DNA of 64,000 nucleotides from positions 496,001 to 560,000 of the forward strand of contig NZ_JAHSPG010000015.1 of assembly GCF_019130065.1 (NCBI RefSeq), given 5' to 3'. Positions 34,034 through 42,940 of the stretch are shown one piece after another. The DNA comes from Pinibacter aurantiacus (lineage in GTDB: Bacteria > Bacteroidota > Bacteroidia > Chitinophagales > Chitinophagaceae). The notes beneath the pieces are model-generated. The model did no database searches and was not told the DNA's origin. It worked only from the letters and a program-made list of their open reading frames with translations. Each line of letters starts with the position of its first letter. Position 1 is the first letter of the stretch. Both the position numbers and the translations under genes were made by a program.

Positions 34034-35095
34034 ATGGCCGAATTTGAAGATCAGGATGAACAATTGTCAAATGAAGAGACAAGCGACGAGCTTTATGAGC
34101 GTTTTACCATAAAAGTGGATAAGGGCCAGGAACCGCTTCGTATTGATAAATTTTTGGTGGCCCGCATAGAAAATGCGACGCGCAACAAAGTGCAAAAATC
34201 GATCGACTCCGGGCTGGTAATGGTGAACAATAAACAAGTCAGCTCCAATTATAAAATAAAGCCCACTGACGAAATCATTGTCTACTCCAATAAGGAGGTA
34301 CAGGGTGAAGAGATCGTTCCGGAAAATATTCCACTGAATATTTTTTATGAAGATGATGATATCATGATCATCAACAAGCCTGCAGGATTGGTGGTACATC
34401 CGGGTTCAGGCAATTATAATGGAACATTGATCAACGGTGTGGCATACTATCTGCAACAAAAAAATAAAGACATTACTGAAGAGACCTTGCCACGCTTTGG
34501 ACTGGTTCACCGCATTGATAAAAACACCAGTGGTTTGATGGTGTTGGCAAAAACTGAAATAGCAGTAAGTTCTTTGGCGAAACAGTTTTTCGATCACACT
34601 GTAAAACGTCACTACATAGCGCTTGTTTGGGGAGATGTAGAGCAGGATGAAGGAACAGTCATTGCGCACGTTGGCCGTCACCAGCGGTTCCGCAAATTGT
34701 TTGATGCTTATCCTGAAGGAGATTACGGCAAAGACGCCATTACGCATTTTAAAGTGCTTGAGCGTTTTGGCTATGTAACGTTGGTACAATGTAGCCTGGA
34801 AACCGGGCGTACGCACCAGATCCGCGTGCATATGCAGCACCTCGGACATCCACTGTTTAACGACGATACCTATGGTGGTGACCGCATTGTGAAAGGAACT
34901 GTTTTTACCAAGTACAAACAATTTGTTGACAACTGTTTTGCGTTGTGCCCGCGACATGCTTTACACGCAAAGACACTTGGCTTTAAACACCCAACTTCAA
35001 AGGAAGAAGTTTTCTTCAATAGCGACCTTGCAGATGATATGCAGGCAGTGATTGAGAAGTGGAGAAAGTATGTGAGGAAAGAGCCGAATAACTGA
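34034..35095 (+). CDS. RluA-family 23S rRNA pseudouridine synthase (RluD-like)
   Basis: 353 aa from ATG 34034. N-terminal S4 RNA-binding domain (about 30-85; RIDKFLVARIENATRNKVQ) and RluA catalytic domain with HRIDKNTSGLMVLAK containing the catalytic Asp, plus LETGRTHQIRVHM and PLFNDDTYGG. RluD modifies U1911, 1915 and 1917 of 23S rRNA; RluC/RluA specificity cannot be excluded. Upstream reading through 33896 translates repeat arms. The last two codons (Asn-Asn) and stop lie in the repeat. Confidence 0.9.
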   Translation: MAEFEDQDEQLSNEETSDELYERFTIKVDKGQEPLRIDKFLVARIENATRNKVQKSIDSGLVMVNNKQVSSNYKIKPTDEIIVYSNKEVQGEEIVPENIPLNIFYEDDDIMIINKPAGLVVHPGSGNYNGTLINGVAYYLQQKNKDITEETLPRFGLVHRIDKNTSGLMVLAKTEIAVSSLAKQFFDHTVKRHYIALVWGDVEQDEGTVIAHVGRHQRFRKLFDAYPEGDYGKDAITHFKVLERFGYVTLVQCSLETGRTHQIRVHMQHLGHPLFNDDTYGGDRIVKGTVFTKYKQFVDNCFALCPRHALHAKTLGFKHPTSKEEVFFNSDLADDMQAVIEKWRKYVRKEPNN

Positions 35096-35217
35096 ATAAC
35101 TGAATAACTGAAAATGCCGAACGCTGAACGAAAAATACCTATTTGGGTATCATGCGTTCAGCGTTCGGCACTTAGCGTTAAGCCAAATTCAGTTATTCAG
35201 TTTATTCAGTTATTCAG
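35087..35217. repeat. nested inverted repeat, AATAACTG outer and CGAACGC inner arms
   Basis: Outer arms 35087-35112 and 35187-35217; inner arms 35113-35130 (GCCGAACGCTGAACG) and 35152-35172 (GCGTTCAGCGTTCGGC). Both convergent genes take their last codons (Asn Asn stop) from the outer arms. Confidence 0.85.
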
Positions 35218-36021
35218 TCTCTCCAAATAGCCCGCCATTTCCTGCTGATATTCCTGCGCTACTTTTCTCGCTGCTTCAGCAAAGTCTTCTTTTCCTGAGG
35301 CGTAGATGACTGCACGGCTTGCATTCACCAGCAGTCCGCAATCTTTGTTCATTGCTTTTTCGGAAATATCTTTTAAGCTTCCACCTTGTGCGCCTACACC
35401 GGGAACAAGGTAGAAATGATCTGGAGTGATTTTTCTGATGTTTGTAAATTCATCTGCTTGTGTGGCGCCGATTACAAACATGAGGTTGTCGGGACTTCCC
35501 CATTTTGAAACTGTGCTCAATACTTTTTCATACAAATAAGCATCGCCTGTTTTTTGCAACTCAAAGTCTGAGGCGCCTTTATTCGAAGTCAGGCCAAGAA
35601 CGATGGCCCATTTGCCCTTGTACTCAAGAAAGGGGGCCACACTGTCTTCACCCATGTAAGGTGCTACTGTGATGGAATCAAAAGGAAGTGCTTCAAAAAA
35701 AGCTTTCGCGTATTGTGTAGAAGTGTTTCCAATGTCACCTCGTTTTGCGTCAGCAATTGTAAAGATCTCCTCAGGAATATACTCTACTGTTTTTTGCATA
35801 GCCTCCCAGCCTTTCAATCCATGCGCTTCGTAGAAAGCCGTGTTGATCTTATAGCTAACGCAAAGATCTTTTGTGGCATCAATGATGGCTTTGTTGAACT
35901 CGAAAATAGCATCGGGATGCGATTGTAAATGAGCGGGAATCTTTGTAATATCTGTGTCTAAACCAACACACAAATACGATTTCTTTTTCTTGATTTGCTC
36001 AACCAGTTGCTGACGTGTCAT
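35206..36021 (-). CDS. pyrF: orotidine 5'-phosphate decarboxylase, long type
   Basis: 271 aa. Converts OMP to UMP, last step of de novo pyrimidine synthesis. [17 protein letters not shown] at the start, catalytic [11 protein letters not shown] (Lys and Asp) and [10 protein letters not shown]. The extra N-terminal region before the barrel marks the approximately 270-aa group. Follows the SDR gene after 12 bp, so co-transcribed with it. Its C-terminal Asn-Asn comes from the repeat. Confidence 0.94.
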   Translation of the reverse strand: MTRQQLVEQIKKKKSYLCVGLDTDITKIPAHLQSHPDAIFEFNKAIIDATKDLCVSYKINTAFYEAHGLKGWEAMQKTVEYIPEEIFTIADAKRGDIGNTSTQYAKAFFEALPFDSITVAPYMGEDSVAPFLEYKGKWAIVLGLTSNKGASDFELQKTGDAYLYEKVLSTVSKWGSPDNLMFVIGATQADEFTNIRKITPDHFYLVPGVGAQGGSLKDISEKAMNKDCGLLVNASRAVIYASGKEDFAEAARKVAQEYQQEMAGYLERLNN

Positions 36022-36033
36022 GCCGCGAAGATA

Positions 36034-36819
36034 TTAAATAGAACCCGTTCTGCCACCATCCACGCGGATGCTTGTGCCTGTTACATAGCTGGCTGCAGGT
36101 GTAGCCAGGAAAGCAGCCACGGCGGCAATTTCTGATGCCTCGCCAAAACGTTTCATCGGTATGTCTTTTTCCATCTCTTTTTCAACCGTTTCCGTATCGC
36201 TGTTTTTAGCTTTTACAACACCGTCGATCAGGCTGTCGAGCCTTGCAGTTTTAGTATAGCCAGGCAAAATATTATTTACGGTAATATTGAATTGTCCTAA
36301 TTCGTTCGACATTGTTTTGGCCCATGAAGCCACAGCCGCACGGATTGTGTTGGAAACCCCCAAATTATTCAGCGGAATTTTTACAGATGTAGAAATAATA
36401 TTGATGATTCTGCCATAGCCATCTTTCTTCATGCCGGGAACAACTGCTTTCGTCAATATCTGGTTGCAAACGATATGCTGGCTAAATCCTTTTACAAAAT
36501 CATCTTCATGCGCATCAATGATGGCACCGGCTTTTGGGCCACCCGAATTATTGATCAGAATATGTACATTGGTTTTGGCAACAACTTCTTCAATTGCAGT
36601 TCTTACTTCTTCCGGTTTTGAAAAATCTGCCACGTGATAACTGTGATTTTGCTGTTCATCCGAATGCAATCGTGTAACAGCTTCCTTCAGGGCGGATTCA
36701 TTTCTTGCGAATAAAATACATGTCGCGCCCAGCAGCGCCAACTCTTCCGCAATCGCCAAACCGATGCCCTGAGTGCTACCGCAAACAATGCCGGTTTTTC
36801 CTGTGAGTGATGTATTCAC
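36034..36819 (-). CDS. SDR-family oxidoreductase with non-canonical active site
   Basis: 261 aa from GTG 36819. NAD(P) motif VCGSTQGIGLAIAE (TGxxxGxG type), INNSGG (NNAG type) and GRTGSI end typical of FabG-like SDRs. The catalytic YxxxK is replaced: the aligned stretch reads GVSNTIRAAVASW, so Tyr and Lys are not present. The Ser in NIISTS is retained. Such BKR-like SDRs form a known divergent subgroup without assigned substrate. Operon with pyrF. Confidence 0.85.
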   Translation of the reverse strand: MNTSLTGKTGIVCGSTQGIGLAIAEELALLGATCILFARNESALKEAVTRLHSDEQQNHSYHVADFSKPEEVRTAIEEVVAKTNVHILINNSGGPKAGAIIDAHEDDFVKGFSQHIVCNQILTKAVVPGMKKDGYGRIINIISTSVKIPLNNLGVSNTIRAAVASWAKTMSNELGQFNITVNNILPGYTKTARLDSLIDGVVKAKNSDTETVEKEMEKDIPMKRFGEASEIAAVAAFLATPAASYVTGTSIRVDGGRTGSI

Positions 36820-36827
36820 GGTGTTTC

Positions 36828-36940
36828 AATTTGAAAATTTGAAAATATGCTAATTTGAAAATGCTTTCTGTGCAAACTCAAAATTAGAAAGATGCATTCG
36901 CTGCATTTTCAAATTTTCAAATTAGCACATTTTCAAATTA
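36828..36940. repeat. inverted repeat with AGCAC core, TTTGAAAA unit
   Basis: Left arm 36828-36861 and right arm 36903-36940. Same arm layout as 25716-25872 and 41477-41589 (ATGCTAATTTG / CAAATTAGCAC). The right arm provides the stop codon of the GDPD gene. Confidence 0.85.
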
Positions 36941-37858
36941 CTTAATCCTATCCGGGTAATCCGTAATAACGCCATCTACCCTCTTTGCAACCAATGAATC
37001 GTAGACTGCTTTATCGTTTACCGTCCAGGGAATTACTTTTATGTTTTTGCTGTGGCAATCTTCCACCAGCTTTCTCGTTACGAGCTTGTATGCAGGGCTG
37101 TAAATAGTAGGTTTGAAACCCGCCAATGCCAGTTGTTCTTCAAAGCCTCGCTTATCAAAATCTTCAATCAGCATCGAGGTTTTCATGTAAGGAAAATGCT
37201 CCTTCACATATTGAAGCGTTCGAAAATCAAATGACTGAATGATGACCCTGGAAGTGATTTTCTTTTGGATCAATACCTTCATCAGCGCATCCACAAATAC
37301 CGCAGGTTCGGGATGATAGATATTGTCCGTTGCCTTATTGGTTTTTGTTTCTATGTTATAAAAAACGTTCTTCTTTTTGCTCTTTTTCAAATACGATTCC
37401 ACACGATCTATAACATCCGCAAGCAGCGGTTTTACGGCAGGCATTTTCTTTTGTTCGGGAAATTTTGGATGTGGCTTCATTCCTACGTCGTAGCGCTTTA
37501 CAGAATCATAGGTCATCGTGTAAATATTCAGGGAACGTTCTTCTGCTTGTGTTACAAAACTGCCGTCGGGTTTTGTCGTGATATCGTGATTGAAGAATGG
37601 CTCATGGGACAAAATGGGTTGCATGTCTTTTGTAAAAACAACATCCATTTCAAGCGTGTTTACTCCAAGATCGATAGCATGGAGCATTGCAGGAATAGTA
37701 TTTTCGGGCATCAGTCCGCGCCCACCACGATGTCCTTCCAGGTCAAATGCGGGTAATGTATCAGTACTCATCTGACGATGTTTTCCTTTTTTTATTTGGA
37801 AAGAAGAGGTTGTCAAAACTAGAACAGCGCAGATACATGCGCACAAGGGTTTCAGCAT
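36938..37858 (-). CDS. exported glycerophosphodiester phosphodiesterase
   Basis: 306 aa. Signal peptide 1-18. GDPD TIM barrel: EGHRGGRGLMPENTIPA (catalytic His and substrate Arg), LEMDVVFTKDMQPILSHEP (metal-binding Glu/Asp and second His) and PWTVNDKAVYDSLVAK; final GVITDYPD. Hydrolyses glycerophosphodiesters from phospholipids in the periplasm. Promoter box inside the adjoining repeat arm. Confidence 0.92.
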   Translation of the reverse strand: MLKPLCACICAVLVLTTSSFQIKKGKHRQMSTDTLPAFDLEGHRGGRGLMPENTIPAMLHAIDLGVNTLEMDVVFTKDMQPILSHEPFFNHDITTKPDGSFVTQAEERSLNIYTMTYDSVKRYDVGMKPHPKFPEQKKMPAVKPLLADVIDRVESYLKKSKKKNVFYNIETKTNKATDNIYHPEPAVFVDALMKVLIQKKITSRVIIQSFDFRTLQYVKEHFPYMKTSMLIEDFDKRGFEEQLALAGFKPTIYSPAYKLVTRKLVEDCHSKNIKVIPWTVNDKAVYDSLVAKRVDGVITDYPDRIK

Positions 37859-37878
37859 GGGTGTTGTTTTAGATCAAT

Positions 37879-37961
37879 ACAAAGTCAAAATTAAAAAATC
37901 AAAAGGCAAAAGGCAGTCCGACAGTATTACCAGATTTTGACTTTTTAGTTTTTACTTTTCT
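37879..37961. repeat. inverted repeat, AAAAGTC-type unit
   Basis: Left arm 37879-37910, right arm 37934-37961; between GDPD and the PaiB-like gene, both minus. The left arm embeds the GDPD -7 box. Confidence 0.55.
37886..37893 (-). promoter_or_regulatory. -7 box TAATTTTG of the GDPD gene
   Basis: Exact TAnnTTTG, 27 nt before ATG 37858; made by repeat-arm sequence. Confidence 0.45.
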
Positions 37962-38593
37962 TTATTGTACACGTCGCCATATCCGGCTTCCATTCTCTTT
38001 GCAATCGCATTAGCATCTCCATTGTCACTAACAGATAAATGATGCGTAATGTTTTTATAACTTTCCTCGTCTCTGTTTTGGCTCAACTTAAAAGTGTGGT
38101 CGAGCGATGTCACCTCAATTTCAAAAGCTACAATTGCTTTTGCTAATCTGCTCACGTACTCGTGTGGCAAATTTTCAAACGACGCTTCTGATGCGGGATT
38201 GTTTTCAAATTGATCAGTCGTTCTTTTTAAAATATCGATTAATCGTTCTTCAGACAGGAATGTAAGTTGTCCTTTCGCGTGTACGGCCATGTAATTCCAC
38301 GTGGAGGCTTGCTGAGGATTTGTGTACCAGCTTGCGCTCACATATGTATGCGGGCCCGTGAAAATGGCCAGCACATTAGTGTTTGCCGCAAAAGCTTTTT
38401 GATGATCTGTATTGCGCATTACATGCCCTTCCAGGAACAATCGGCCATCTCTTTCCGAAATTAAGATTGGTACCTGCGTAGCGACCGGACATTGCTGCTC
38501 ATCGCAACCTGTTAACATCACAAACGGATGCGCGTGCATAAACTGCAGTACTTTTTCGTGATCCTCGGTTTTGTAGTAGGGGAAACTGTACAA
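37952..38593 (-). CDS. PaiB-like FMN-binding protein
   Basis: 213 aa from TTG 38593, the only in-frame start ahead of the conserved segment. FMN-binding split barrel: FVMLTGCDEQQCPVATQVP, LEGHVMRNTDHQK, VSASWYTNPQQASTWNYMAVHAKG. PaiB of Bacillus is described as a negative regulator of sporulation and protease genes; here a flavin oxidoreductase role is just as possible. The start codon directly adjoins a repeat arm, so its 5' leader is repeat sequence. Confidence 0.87.
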   Translation of the reverse strand: MYSFPYYKTEDHEKVLQFMHAHPFVMLTGCDEQQCPVATQVPILISERDGRLFLEGHVMRNTDHQKAFAANTNVLAIFTGPHTYVSASWYTNPQQASTWNYMAVHAKGQLTFLSEERLIDILKRTTDQFENNPASEASFENLPHEYVSRLAKAIVAFEIEVTSLDHTFKLSQNRDEESYKNITHHLSVSDNGDANAIAKRMEAGYGDVYNKEK

Positions 38594-38788
38594 GTGAATT
38601 GAAAATTGAAAGTTGAAAATTGAAAATGAGAGACTAAAATACGAATTATTGAATCATTGAATAATTGAAATTAGTGTCATCAATCTTCAATTATTCAATA
38701 ATTCAGTTATTCAATTATTAAATAAAAATGGGATTGCCTCACATTTGAAGCAACCCCATTTTCAATTTTCAACTTTCAATTTTCAATT
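38594..38788. repeat. nested inverted repeats, TTGAAAA outer, TTGAATA inner
   Basis: Outer arms 38594-38626 and 38760-38788; inner arms 38641-38669 (ATTGAAT units) and 38689-38722; a terminator hairpin at 38727-38760 lies between inner right and outer right arm. The whole intergenic space is repeat. Confidence 0.85.
38720..38760 (-). terminator. terminator of the Mrp gene
   Basis: AATGGGATTGC (38727-38737) and GCAACCCCATT (38750-38760), one G-A-type mismatch; on the minus strand followed by TTTATTT. Confidence 0.75.
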
Positions 38789-39890
38789 AACCTTCCACTA
38801 TTTCAATCACTTTCGTCGCCTCCAGGTTTGCGTTGCGCATGGCAATGCTTCTTGCAGCGGCACCGGCAAATTCTTCGAAAGCTTTTTTAGAGATCTCGTC
38901 GTTACTTGCCATGATCGGTTCGCCATTGTCGCCGCCTTCGCGAATGCTTTGTACCAGTGGAATTTGTCCAATTAGAGGAATGTCGTATTCTTCAGCCAAT
39001 CTCTTGCCACCTTCTTTTCCGAAGATGTAGTATTTGTTATTTGGCAGTTCAGCCGGAGTAAAGTAGCTCATGTTTTCCACCAACCCGATGATCGGCACTT
39101 TAATTTGCGCCTGACCAAACATAGCGATACCTTTTTTAGCATCTGCCAGTGCAACATCTTGCGGAGTGGTCACAACAATAACGCCTGTAACGGGAACTGT
39201 TTGCATAAGCGTCAAATGAATGTCGCCTGTTCCCGGAGGCATGTCGATAATCAGGTAATCAAGTTCGTCCCAGTAAACGTCTGTTACAAACTGACGGATG
39301 GCGCTGCTGGCCATTGGACCGCGCCAAACCACCGCATTCTTTTCATCTACGAGTAAGCCGATACTCATCAGTTTGATGCCGTATTTTTCAAGTGGAACGA
39401 TCACGCCTTTTTCGTTGCCATCCACCTGCATCATCATTGGGCGTTCGCCTCGTACGCCAAACATGATAGGCACGCTTGGTCCATAAATATCCGCATCCAT
39501 CAAACCAACCTGTGCACCGCCTTGCGCGAGTGCAATTGCAAGGTTTGCAGAAACGGTACTTTTTCCAACACCACCTTTACCACTTACCACAGCAATGATG
39601 TTTTTTACCTTTGGCAAAACGGCCTGGGTATCCTGGCGGTTACTGCTTGTGTTAGAGGTGAAATTTACTTTTACTGTAGCCTCCTTATTTACAAGAATCT
39701 GCACTGCGTTTACACAGGCATTTCTTATCAGATCCTTCATCGGACATGCCGGTGTAGTAAGGACCACAGTAAAAGAAACGTCGTTGTTATTGATCTCTAT
39801 ATCTTTAACCATATTGAGCGTCACAATATCCTTTCCTAAGTCTGGTTCCTGCACATTGCTCAATGCTTTTAGTATTTGCTCCTGCGTCAT
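38787..39890 (-). CDS. Mrp/NBP35-family Fe-S cluster carrier ATPase
   Basis: 367 aa. N-terminal DUF59/MIP18 domain (1-90; LSNVQEPDLGKDIVTLNMV, TTPACPMKD), then deviant Walker A VVSGKGGVGKSTVSANLA (about 105-122), and DMPPGTGDIHLTLMQT. Loads or carries Fe-S clusters to apo-proteins; the CxxC of the ATPase domain is not visible, as in several Bacteroidota homologues. Own promoter 31 nt upstream. Confidence 0.92.
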   Translation of the reverse strand: MTQEQILKALSNVQEPDLGKDIVTLNMVKDIEINNNDVSFTVVLTTPACPMKDLIRNACVNAVQILVNKEATVKVNFTSNTSSNRQDTQAVLPKVKNIIAVVSGKGGVGKSTVSANLAIALAQGGAQVGLMDADIYGPSVPIMFGVRGERPMMMQVDGNEKGVIVPLEKYGIKLMSIGLLVDEKNAVVWRGPMASSAIRQFVTDVYWDELDYLIIDMPPGTGDIHLTLMQTVPVTGVIVVTTPQDVALADAKKGIAMFGQAQIKVPIIGLVENMSYFTPAELPNNKYYIFGKEGGKRLAEEYDIPLIGQIPLVQSIREGGDNGEPIMASNDEISKKAFEEFAGAAARSIAMRNANLEATKVIEIVEG

Positions 39891-39921
39891 GATTTATTTG
39901 TTAAAAAAAGAATAATTGGTG

Positions 39922-39929
39922 CAAAATTA
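39922..39929 (-). promoter_or_regulatory. -7 box TAATTTTG of the Mrp gene
   Basis: Exact TAnnTTTG on the minus strand, 31 nt before the ATG; divergent from the box at 39977-39984. Confidence 0.55.
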
Positions 39930-39976
39930 ACCAATACTAAGCGTAATAAGTTGCTGTTTATAATAATTGAAGTTGT

Positions 39977-39984
39977 TATATTTG
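39977..39984 (+). promoter_or_regulatory. -7 box TATATTTG, 5 nt from start codon 39990
   Basis: Exact TAnnTTTG, 5 nt from the ATG, so the mRNA would be leaderless or nearly so. Confidence 0.6.
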
Positions 39985-39989
39985 ATGCG

Positions 39990-40631
39990 ATGAAGAAATT
40001 TTTACTACTTCTTTTTATTGGGATGATTGCTATACGCCAGCAAGCTTCTGCCCAATTCGAGACAATAAAAGACTCAGTGGTACAATTGTACGGTGTTATT
40101 ATGACCGCAGACAGCCTGAGACCCATACCCGCCGTGAGTGTAATGGTTAAAGGACGTGTTCAGGGTACGATGAGTAGTGAAGATGGTGTGTTCTCCATCG
40201 TGGTTTTAAAGGGTGATGAAATTGAGTTTACAAGTATCGGGTTCAAACCTGTAACGGTGAAAATCAGAAGAGATCTGGTAGGCAACCAGCACAGTGTAAT
40301 CCAGCTGATGGTGACCGACACAACGTATTTACCGGCAACAATCATTCGACCGCGCCCTACGAGGGAGCAATTTGAGCGGGACTTTGTAAATACCGATGTA
40401 AAAGCCGATGCGCTGGAAATTGCCCGGCAGAATACGGACGAACAAAAAAGAGAGGCCCTCGCGAGAACCATGCCGCGTGACGGAGGCGAAAACGCCAATT
40501 ACAGTTTAAAACAAGACGCTACCAAACGATATTATTCGGGACAGGTCCCTCCAATGAATATCTTCAATCCAATGGCTTGGGGAGAATTTATCAAGGCCTG
40601 GAAACGGGGAGATTTTCGGAACAAAAACTAG
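39990..40631 (+). CDS. exported CarboxypepD_reg-like domain protein
   Basis: 213 aa from ATG 39990 (an earlier start would overlap the Mrp gene on the other strand). Signal peptide 1-21 (FLLLLFIGMIAI..ASA). Residues about 30-110 are a carboxypeptidase-regulatory-like beta domain (YGVIMTADSLRPIPAVSVMV, GVFSIVVLKGDEIEFTSIGF). The C-terminal part is basic and Asn/Arg-rich without known motif. Such domains occur in TonB-receptor plugs and adhesins; here it stands alone. Predicted near-leaderless mRNA. Confidence 0.82.
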   Translation: MKKFLLLLFIGMIAIRQQASAQFETIKDSVVQLYGVIMTADSLRPIPAVSVMVKGRVQGTMSSEDGVFSIVVLKGDEIEFTSIGFKPVTVKIRRDLVGNQHSVIQLMVTDTTYLPATIIRPRPTREQFERDFVNTDVKADALEIARQNTDEQKREALARTMPRDGGENANYSLKQDATKRYYSGQVPPMNIFNPMAWGEFIKAWKRGDFRNKN

Positions 40632-40643
40632 CAAAATATTTAG

Positions 40644-40668
40644 AACCGGCTCAATTGCCGGTTTTTTT
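40644..40668 (+). terminator. terminator after the CarboxypepD_reg-like gene
   Basis: AACCGGC (40644-40650) and GCCGGTT (40657-40663) with a 6-nt loop, then TTTTT. Classical rho-independent form. Confidence 0.88.
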
Positions 40669-40818
40669 ACGCATGTACGCTACAGCTTTCAGTGGTTTAA
40701 TGTTTGCTGTATTACTTAATATATTTTGTAACACGCTGCAAAGCAACGAAGAGTGAACTTTATTTGTTTTAATTCGTTATGGAGGGATGTAGACTTGAAC
40801 CATTAATATCGATCCCGT

Positions 40819-41478
40819 ATGACAAAACTGACAATCCTGATTTCAGCAGCGGCATTGCTGAGCATTACTACCCTCAGTTCCTGCTTTTACACCAGCAGAG
40901 AATCCCACAAGTTATTTGCAAAAGCAAAAACGGAGCAGTTTGATGTAATCATTGTACCGGGAATTCCTTTTGAACAAGATGGCTGGAGCCACACCATGAA
41001 AGGGCGCGTATACTGGTCAAAATATCTGTATGACCGGGGCATTACCAAAAACATTATTTATTCCGGAGCGGCTGTTTATACGCCGTACTATGAGTCTGAA
41101 ATCATGGCTCTATACGCTCATGCATTAGGTATTCCGAAAGAACATATTTTCACGGAAACTACTGCTGAGCACACTACCGAAAACATTTATTACTCATATC
41201 AGCTTGCTAAAAAAATGGGGTTCCAAAAAGTAGCCATTGCTTCTGACCCGTATCAAACAAAAATGATCTCCAAGTTTGCGAGGAGAAAAGTAAGCAGGGA
41301 CATCGTGTTGATACCTTTTGTATTCGACACGCTAAAAGCTATGGAGCCATACATGATCACTCCGGCAATCGATTCAGCAAAAGCCTACAAGCCGGACTTC
41401 ATAAGTATTACCAAAAGAGAAAGTTTCTGGAAACGTTTCAGGGGAACGCTGGGGGCGAATATTGAGGAAGGGAGATAA
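40819..41478 (+). CDS. DUF218 (YdcF/SanA/ElyC-like) lipoprotein
   Basis: 219 aa. Lipoprotein signal with LSSC (Cys22). DUF218 motifs: FDVIIVPGIPFEQDGWS, YSGAAVYTPYYESE (acidic metal/substrate residues), TTAEHTTENIYYS and KVAIASDPYQTKM. Relatives SanA and ElyC affect envelope integrity and lipid-carrier use. As a lipoprotein rather than an inner-membrane protein it differs from those. Own transcription unit. Confidence 0.85.
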   Translation: MTKLTILISAAALLSITTLSSCFYTSRESHKLFAKAKTEQFDVIIVPGIPFEQDGWSHTMKGRVYWSKYLYDRGITKNIIYSGAAVYTPYYESEIMALYAHALGIPKEHIFTETTAEHTTENIYYSYQLAKKMGFQKVAIASDPYQTKMISKFARRKVSRDIVLIPFVFDTLKAMEPYMITPAIDSAKAYKPDFISITKRESFWKRFRGTLGANIEEGR

Positions 41479-41589
41479 TTTGAGAATTTGAAAATATGCT
41501 AATTTGAAAATGTTTGGCGCAGCATTCGATTTTGGATGTCACACCTAACATTTTCAAATTTTCAAATTAGCACATTTTCAAATTAATTA
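41477..41589. repeat. inverted repeat with AGCAC core, TTTGAAAA unit
   Basis: Left arm 41477-41512 includes the DUF218 stop (TAA); right arm 41548-41589 includes the icd stop. Third copy of the arm design seen at 25716 and 36828. Convergent genes. Confidence 0.85.
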
Positions 41590-42822
41590 AAGAGCAAGTT
41601 TCGCTTTCAAGTTTTCGTCGATTGCGTTCAGGAACTCTTCAGTATATAAGAAATCTTTTCCGTGTTCTACTTTGTTGCCGCTTACGCAAACAGCAAGGTC
41701 TTTTGTCATTTTGCCGCTTTCAACTGTTTCGATACAAACTGCTTCCAAAGCGTTTGCGAAATCGATCAGTTCCTGATTGTTATCCAGTTTTCCGCGGAAT
41801 GCCAAACCTCTTGTCCATGCGAAAATAGAAGCGATTGGGTTGGTAGAAGTAGGTTTGCCTTTTTGGTGCTCGCGGTAGTGACGTGTAACAGTACCGTGCG
41901 CTGCTTCTGCTTCCATTGTTTTACCATCAGGAGTGATCAGCACAGAAGTCATCAAACCAAGTGAACCGAAACCTTGTGCTACTGTATCACTTTGAACGTC
42001 GCCGTCGTAGTTTTTACAAGCCCAAACAAAGTTACCGTTCCATTTAAGAGCGCTCGCAACCATGTCATCGATGAGGCGGTGTTCGTAAACGATGCCCGCT
42101 GCATCGAACTGCGCCTTGAATTCTTTTTGATAGATATCTTCAAAGATGTCTTTGAAACGACCGTCGTATTTTTTAAGAATTGTATTTTTTGTAGAAAGGT
42201 ACAACGGCCATTTTTTGCTAAGTGCCATGTTAAAGCAGCTGCGTGCAAAGCCTATGATAGACTCTTCAGTGTTGTACATTGTCATTGCAACGCCATCACC
42301 TTTAAAGTTGAACACTTCAAAAGTCTGAGGTTCTCCGCCATCTTCCGGCGTGAAAGTCATGGTAAGCTTACCTTTACCCTTAATAACTGTATCGGTTGCA
42401 CGATATTGGTCACCAAAAGCGTGACGGCCAACGATGATAGGCGCTGTCCAGTTTGTAACCAGTCTTGGAATATTGTTAATTACGATTGGCTCACGAAATA
42501 CAGTACCATCCAAAATGTTACGGATCGTACCGTTGGGGCTTTTCCACATTTGTTTCAGCTTAAACTCTTCTACACGAGCCTCATCCGGAGTGATGGTAGC
42601 ACATTTGATACCTACACCGTATTGTTTGATAGCGTTTGCAGCATCGATGGTAACCTGGTCGTTTGTAGCATCGCGGTGCTCAACACCAAGGTCATAATAT
42701 TTAATGTCTATTTCAAGGTAAGGTAGAATTAATTTATCCTTAATAAACTTCCAGATGATTCGCGTCATCTCGTCTCCGTCGAGTTCCACAACGGGATTTG
42801 CAACTTTTATTTTTTTCGCCAT
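41587..42822 (-). CDS. icd: isocitrate dehydrogenase, NADP-dependent, eukaryote-like type
   Basis: 411 aa from ATG 42822 (longer reading to 42885 enters the promoter). TCA enzyme oxidising isocitrate to 2-oxoglutarate. [14 protein letters not shown] at the start, [31 protein letters not shown] (substrate Ser/Asn/Arg), [25 protein letters not shown], and [18 protein letters not shown]. These belong to the subfamily II homodimer shared with mitochondrial IDH. Promoter box overlaps a small palindrome. Confidence 0.95.
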   Translation of the reverse strand: MAKKIKVANPVVELDGDEMTRIIWKFIKDKLILPYLEIDIKYYDLGVEHRDATNDQVTIDAANAIKQYGVGIKCATITPDEARVEEFKLKQMWKSPNGTIRNILDGTVFREPIVINNIPRLVTNWTAPIIVGRHAFGDQYRATDTVIKGKGKLTMTFTPEDGGEPQTFEVFNFKGDGVAMTMYNTEESIIGFARSCFNMALSKKWPLYLSTKNTILKKYDGRFKDIFEDIYQKEFKAQFDAAGIVYEHRLIDDMVASALKWNGNFVWACKNYDGDVQSDTVAQGFGSLGLMTSVLITPDGKTMEAEAAHGTVTRHYREHQKGKPTSTNPIASIFAWTRGLAFRGKLDNNQELIDFANALEAVCIETVESGKMTKDLAVCVSGNKVEHGKDFLYTEEFLNAIDENLKAKLAL

Positions 42823-42849
42823 TAGATTAGTTTTAAGTATCCAAAAAAA

Positions 42850-42863
42850 GTAGGCAAACCTAC
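42850..42863 (-). promoter_or_regulatory. icd promoter: -7 box TAGGTTTG inside a GTAGG palindrome
   Basis: The -7 box at 42855-42862 lies 32 nt before ATG 42822. GTAGG (42850-42854) and CCTAC (42859-42863) form an inverted repeat overlapping it, a possible operator. Confidence 0.45.
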
Positions 42864-42940
42864 AAGAATTGAACGAATTACACAAAAGCTAGATAATATT
42901 TTGATGTCATTTAATTTGGAGGCAGTAGCGTTTTCAACGC

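Noticed and set aside
34406-34957. 183-codon open frame opposite the RluD-like gene
   Set aside because: Antisense shadow; the sense frame has the catalytic HRIDKNTSG motif.
40673-40756. 27-codon small ORF after the terminator at 40644
   Set aside because: Starts with ATG and is partly hydrophobic, but there is no promoter box, leader or other support; random short ORFs of this size are expected.
41974-42726. 250-codon open frame opposite icd
   Set aside because: Entirely antisense to the isocitrate dehydrogenase gene; Cys/Phe/Val-rich translation without domain features; a shadow of icd codon usage.
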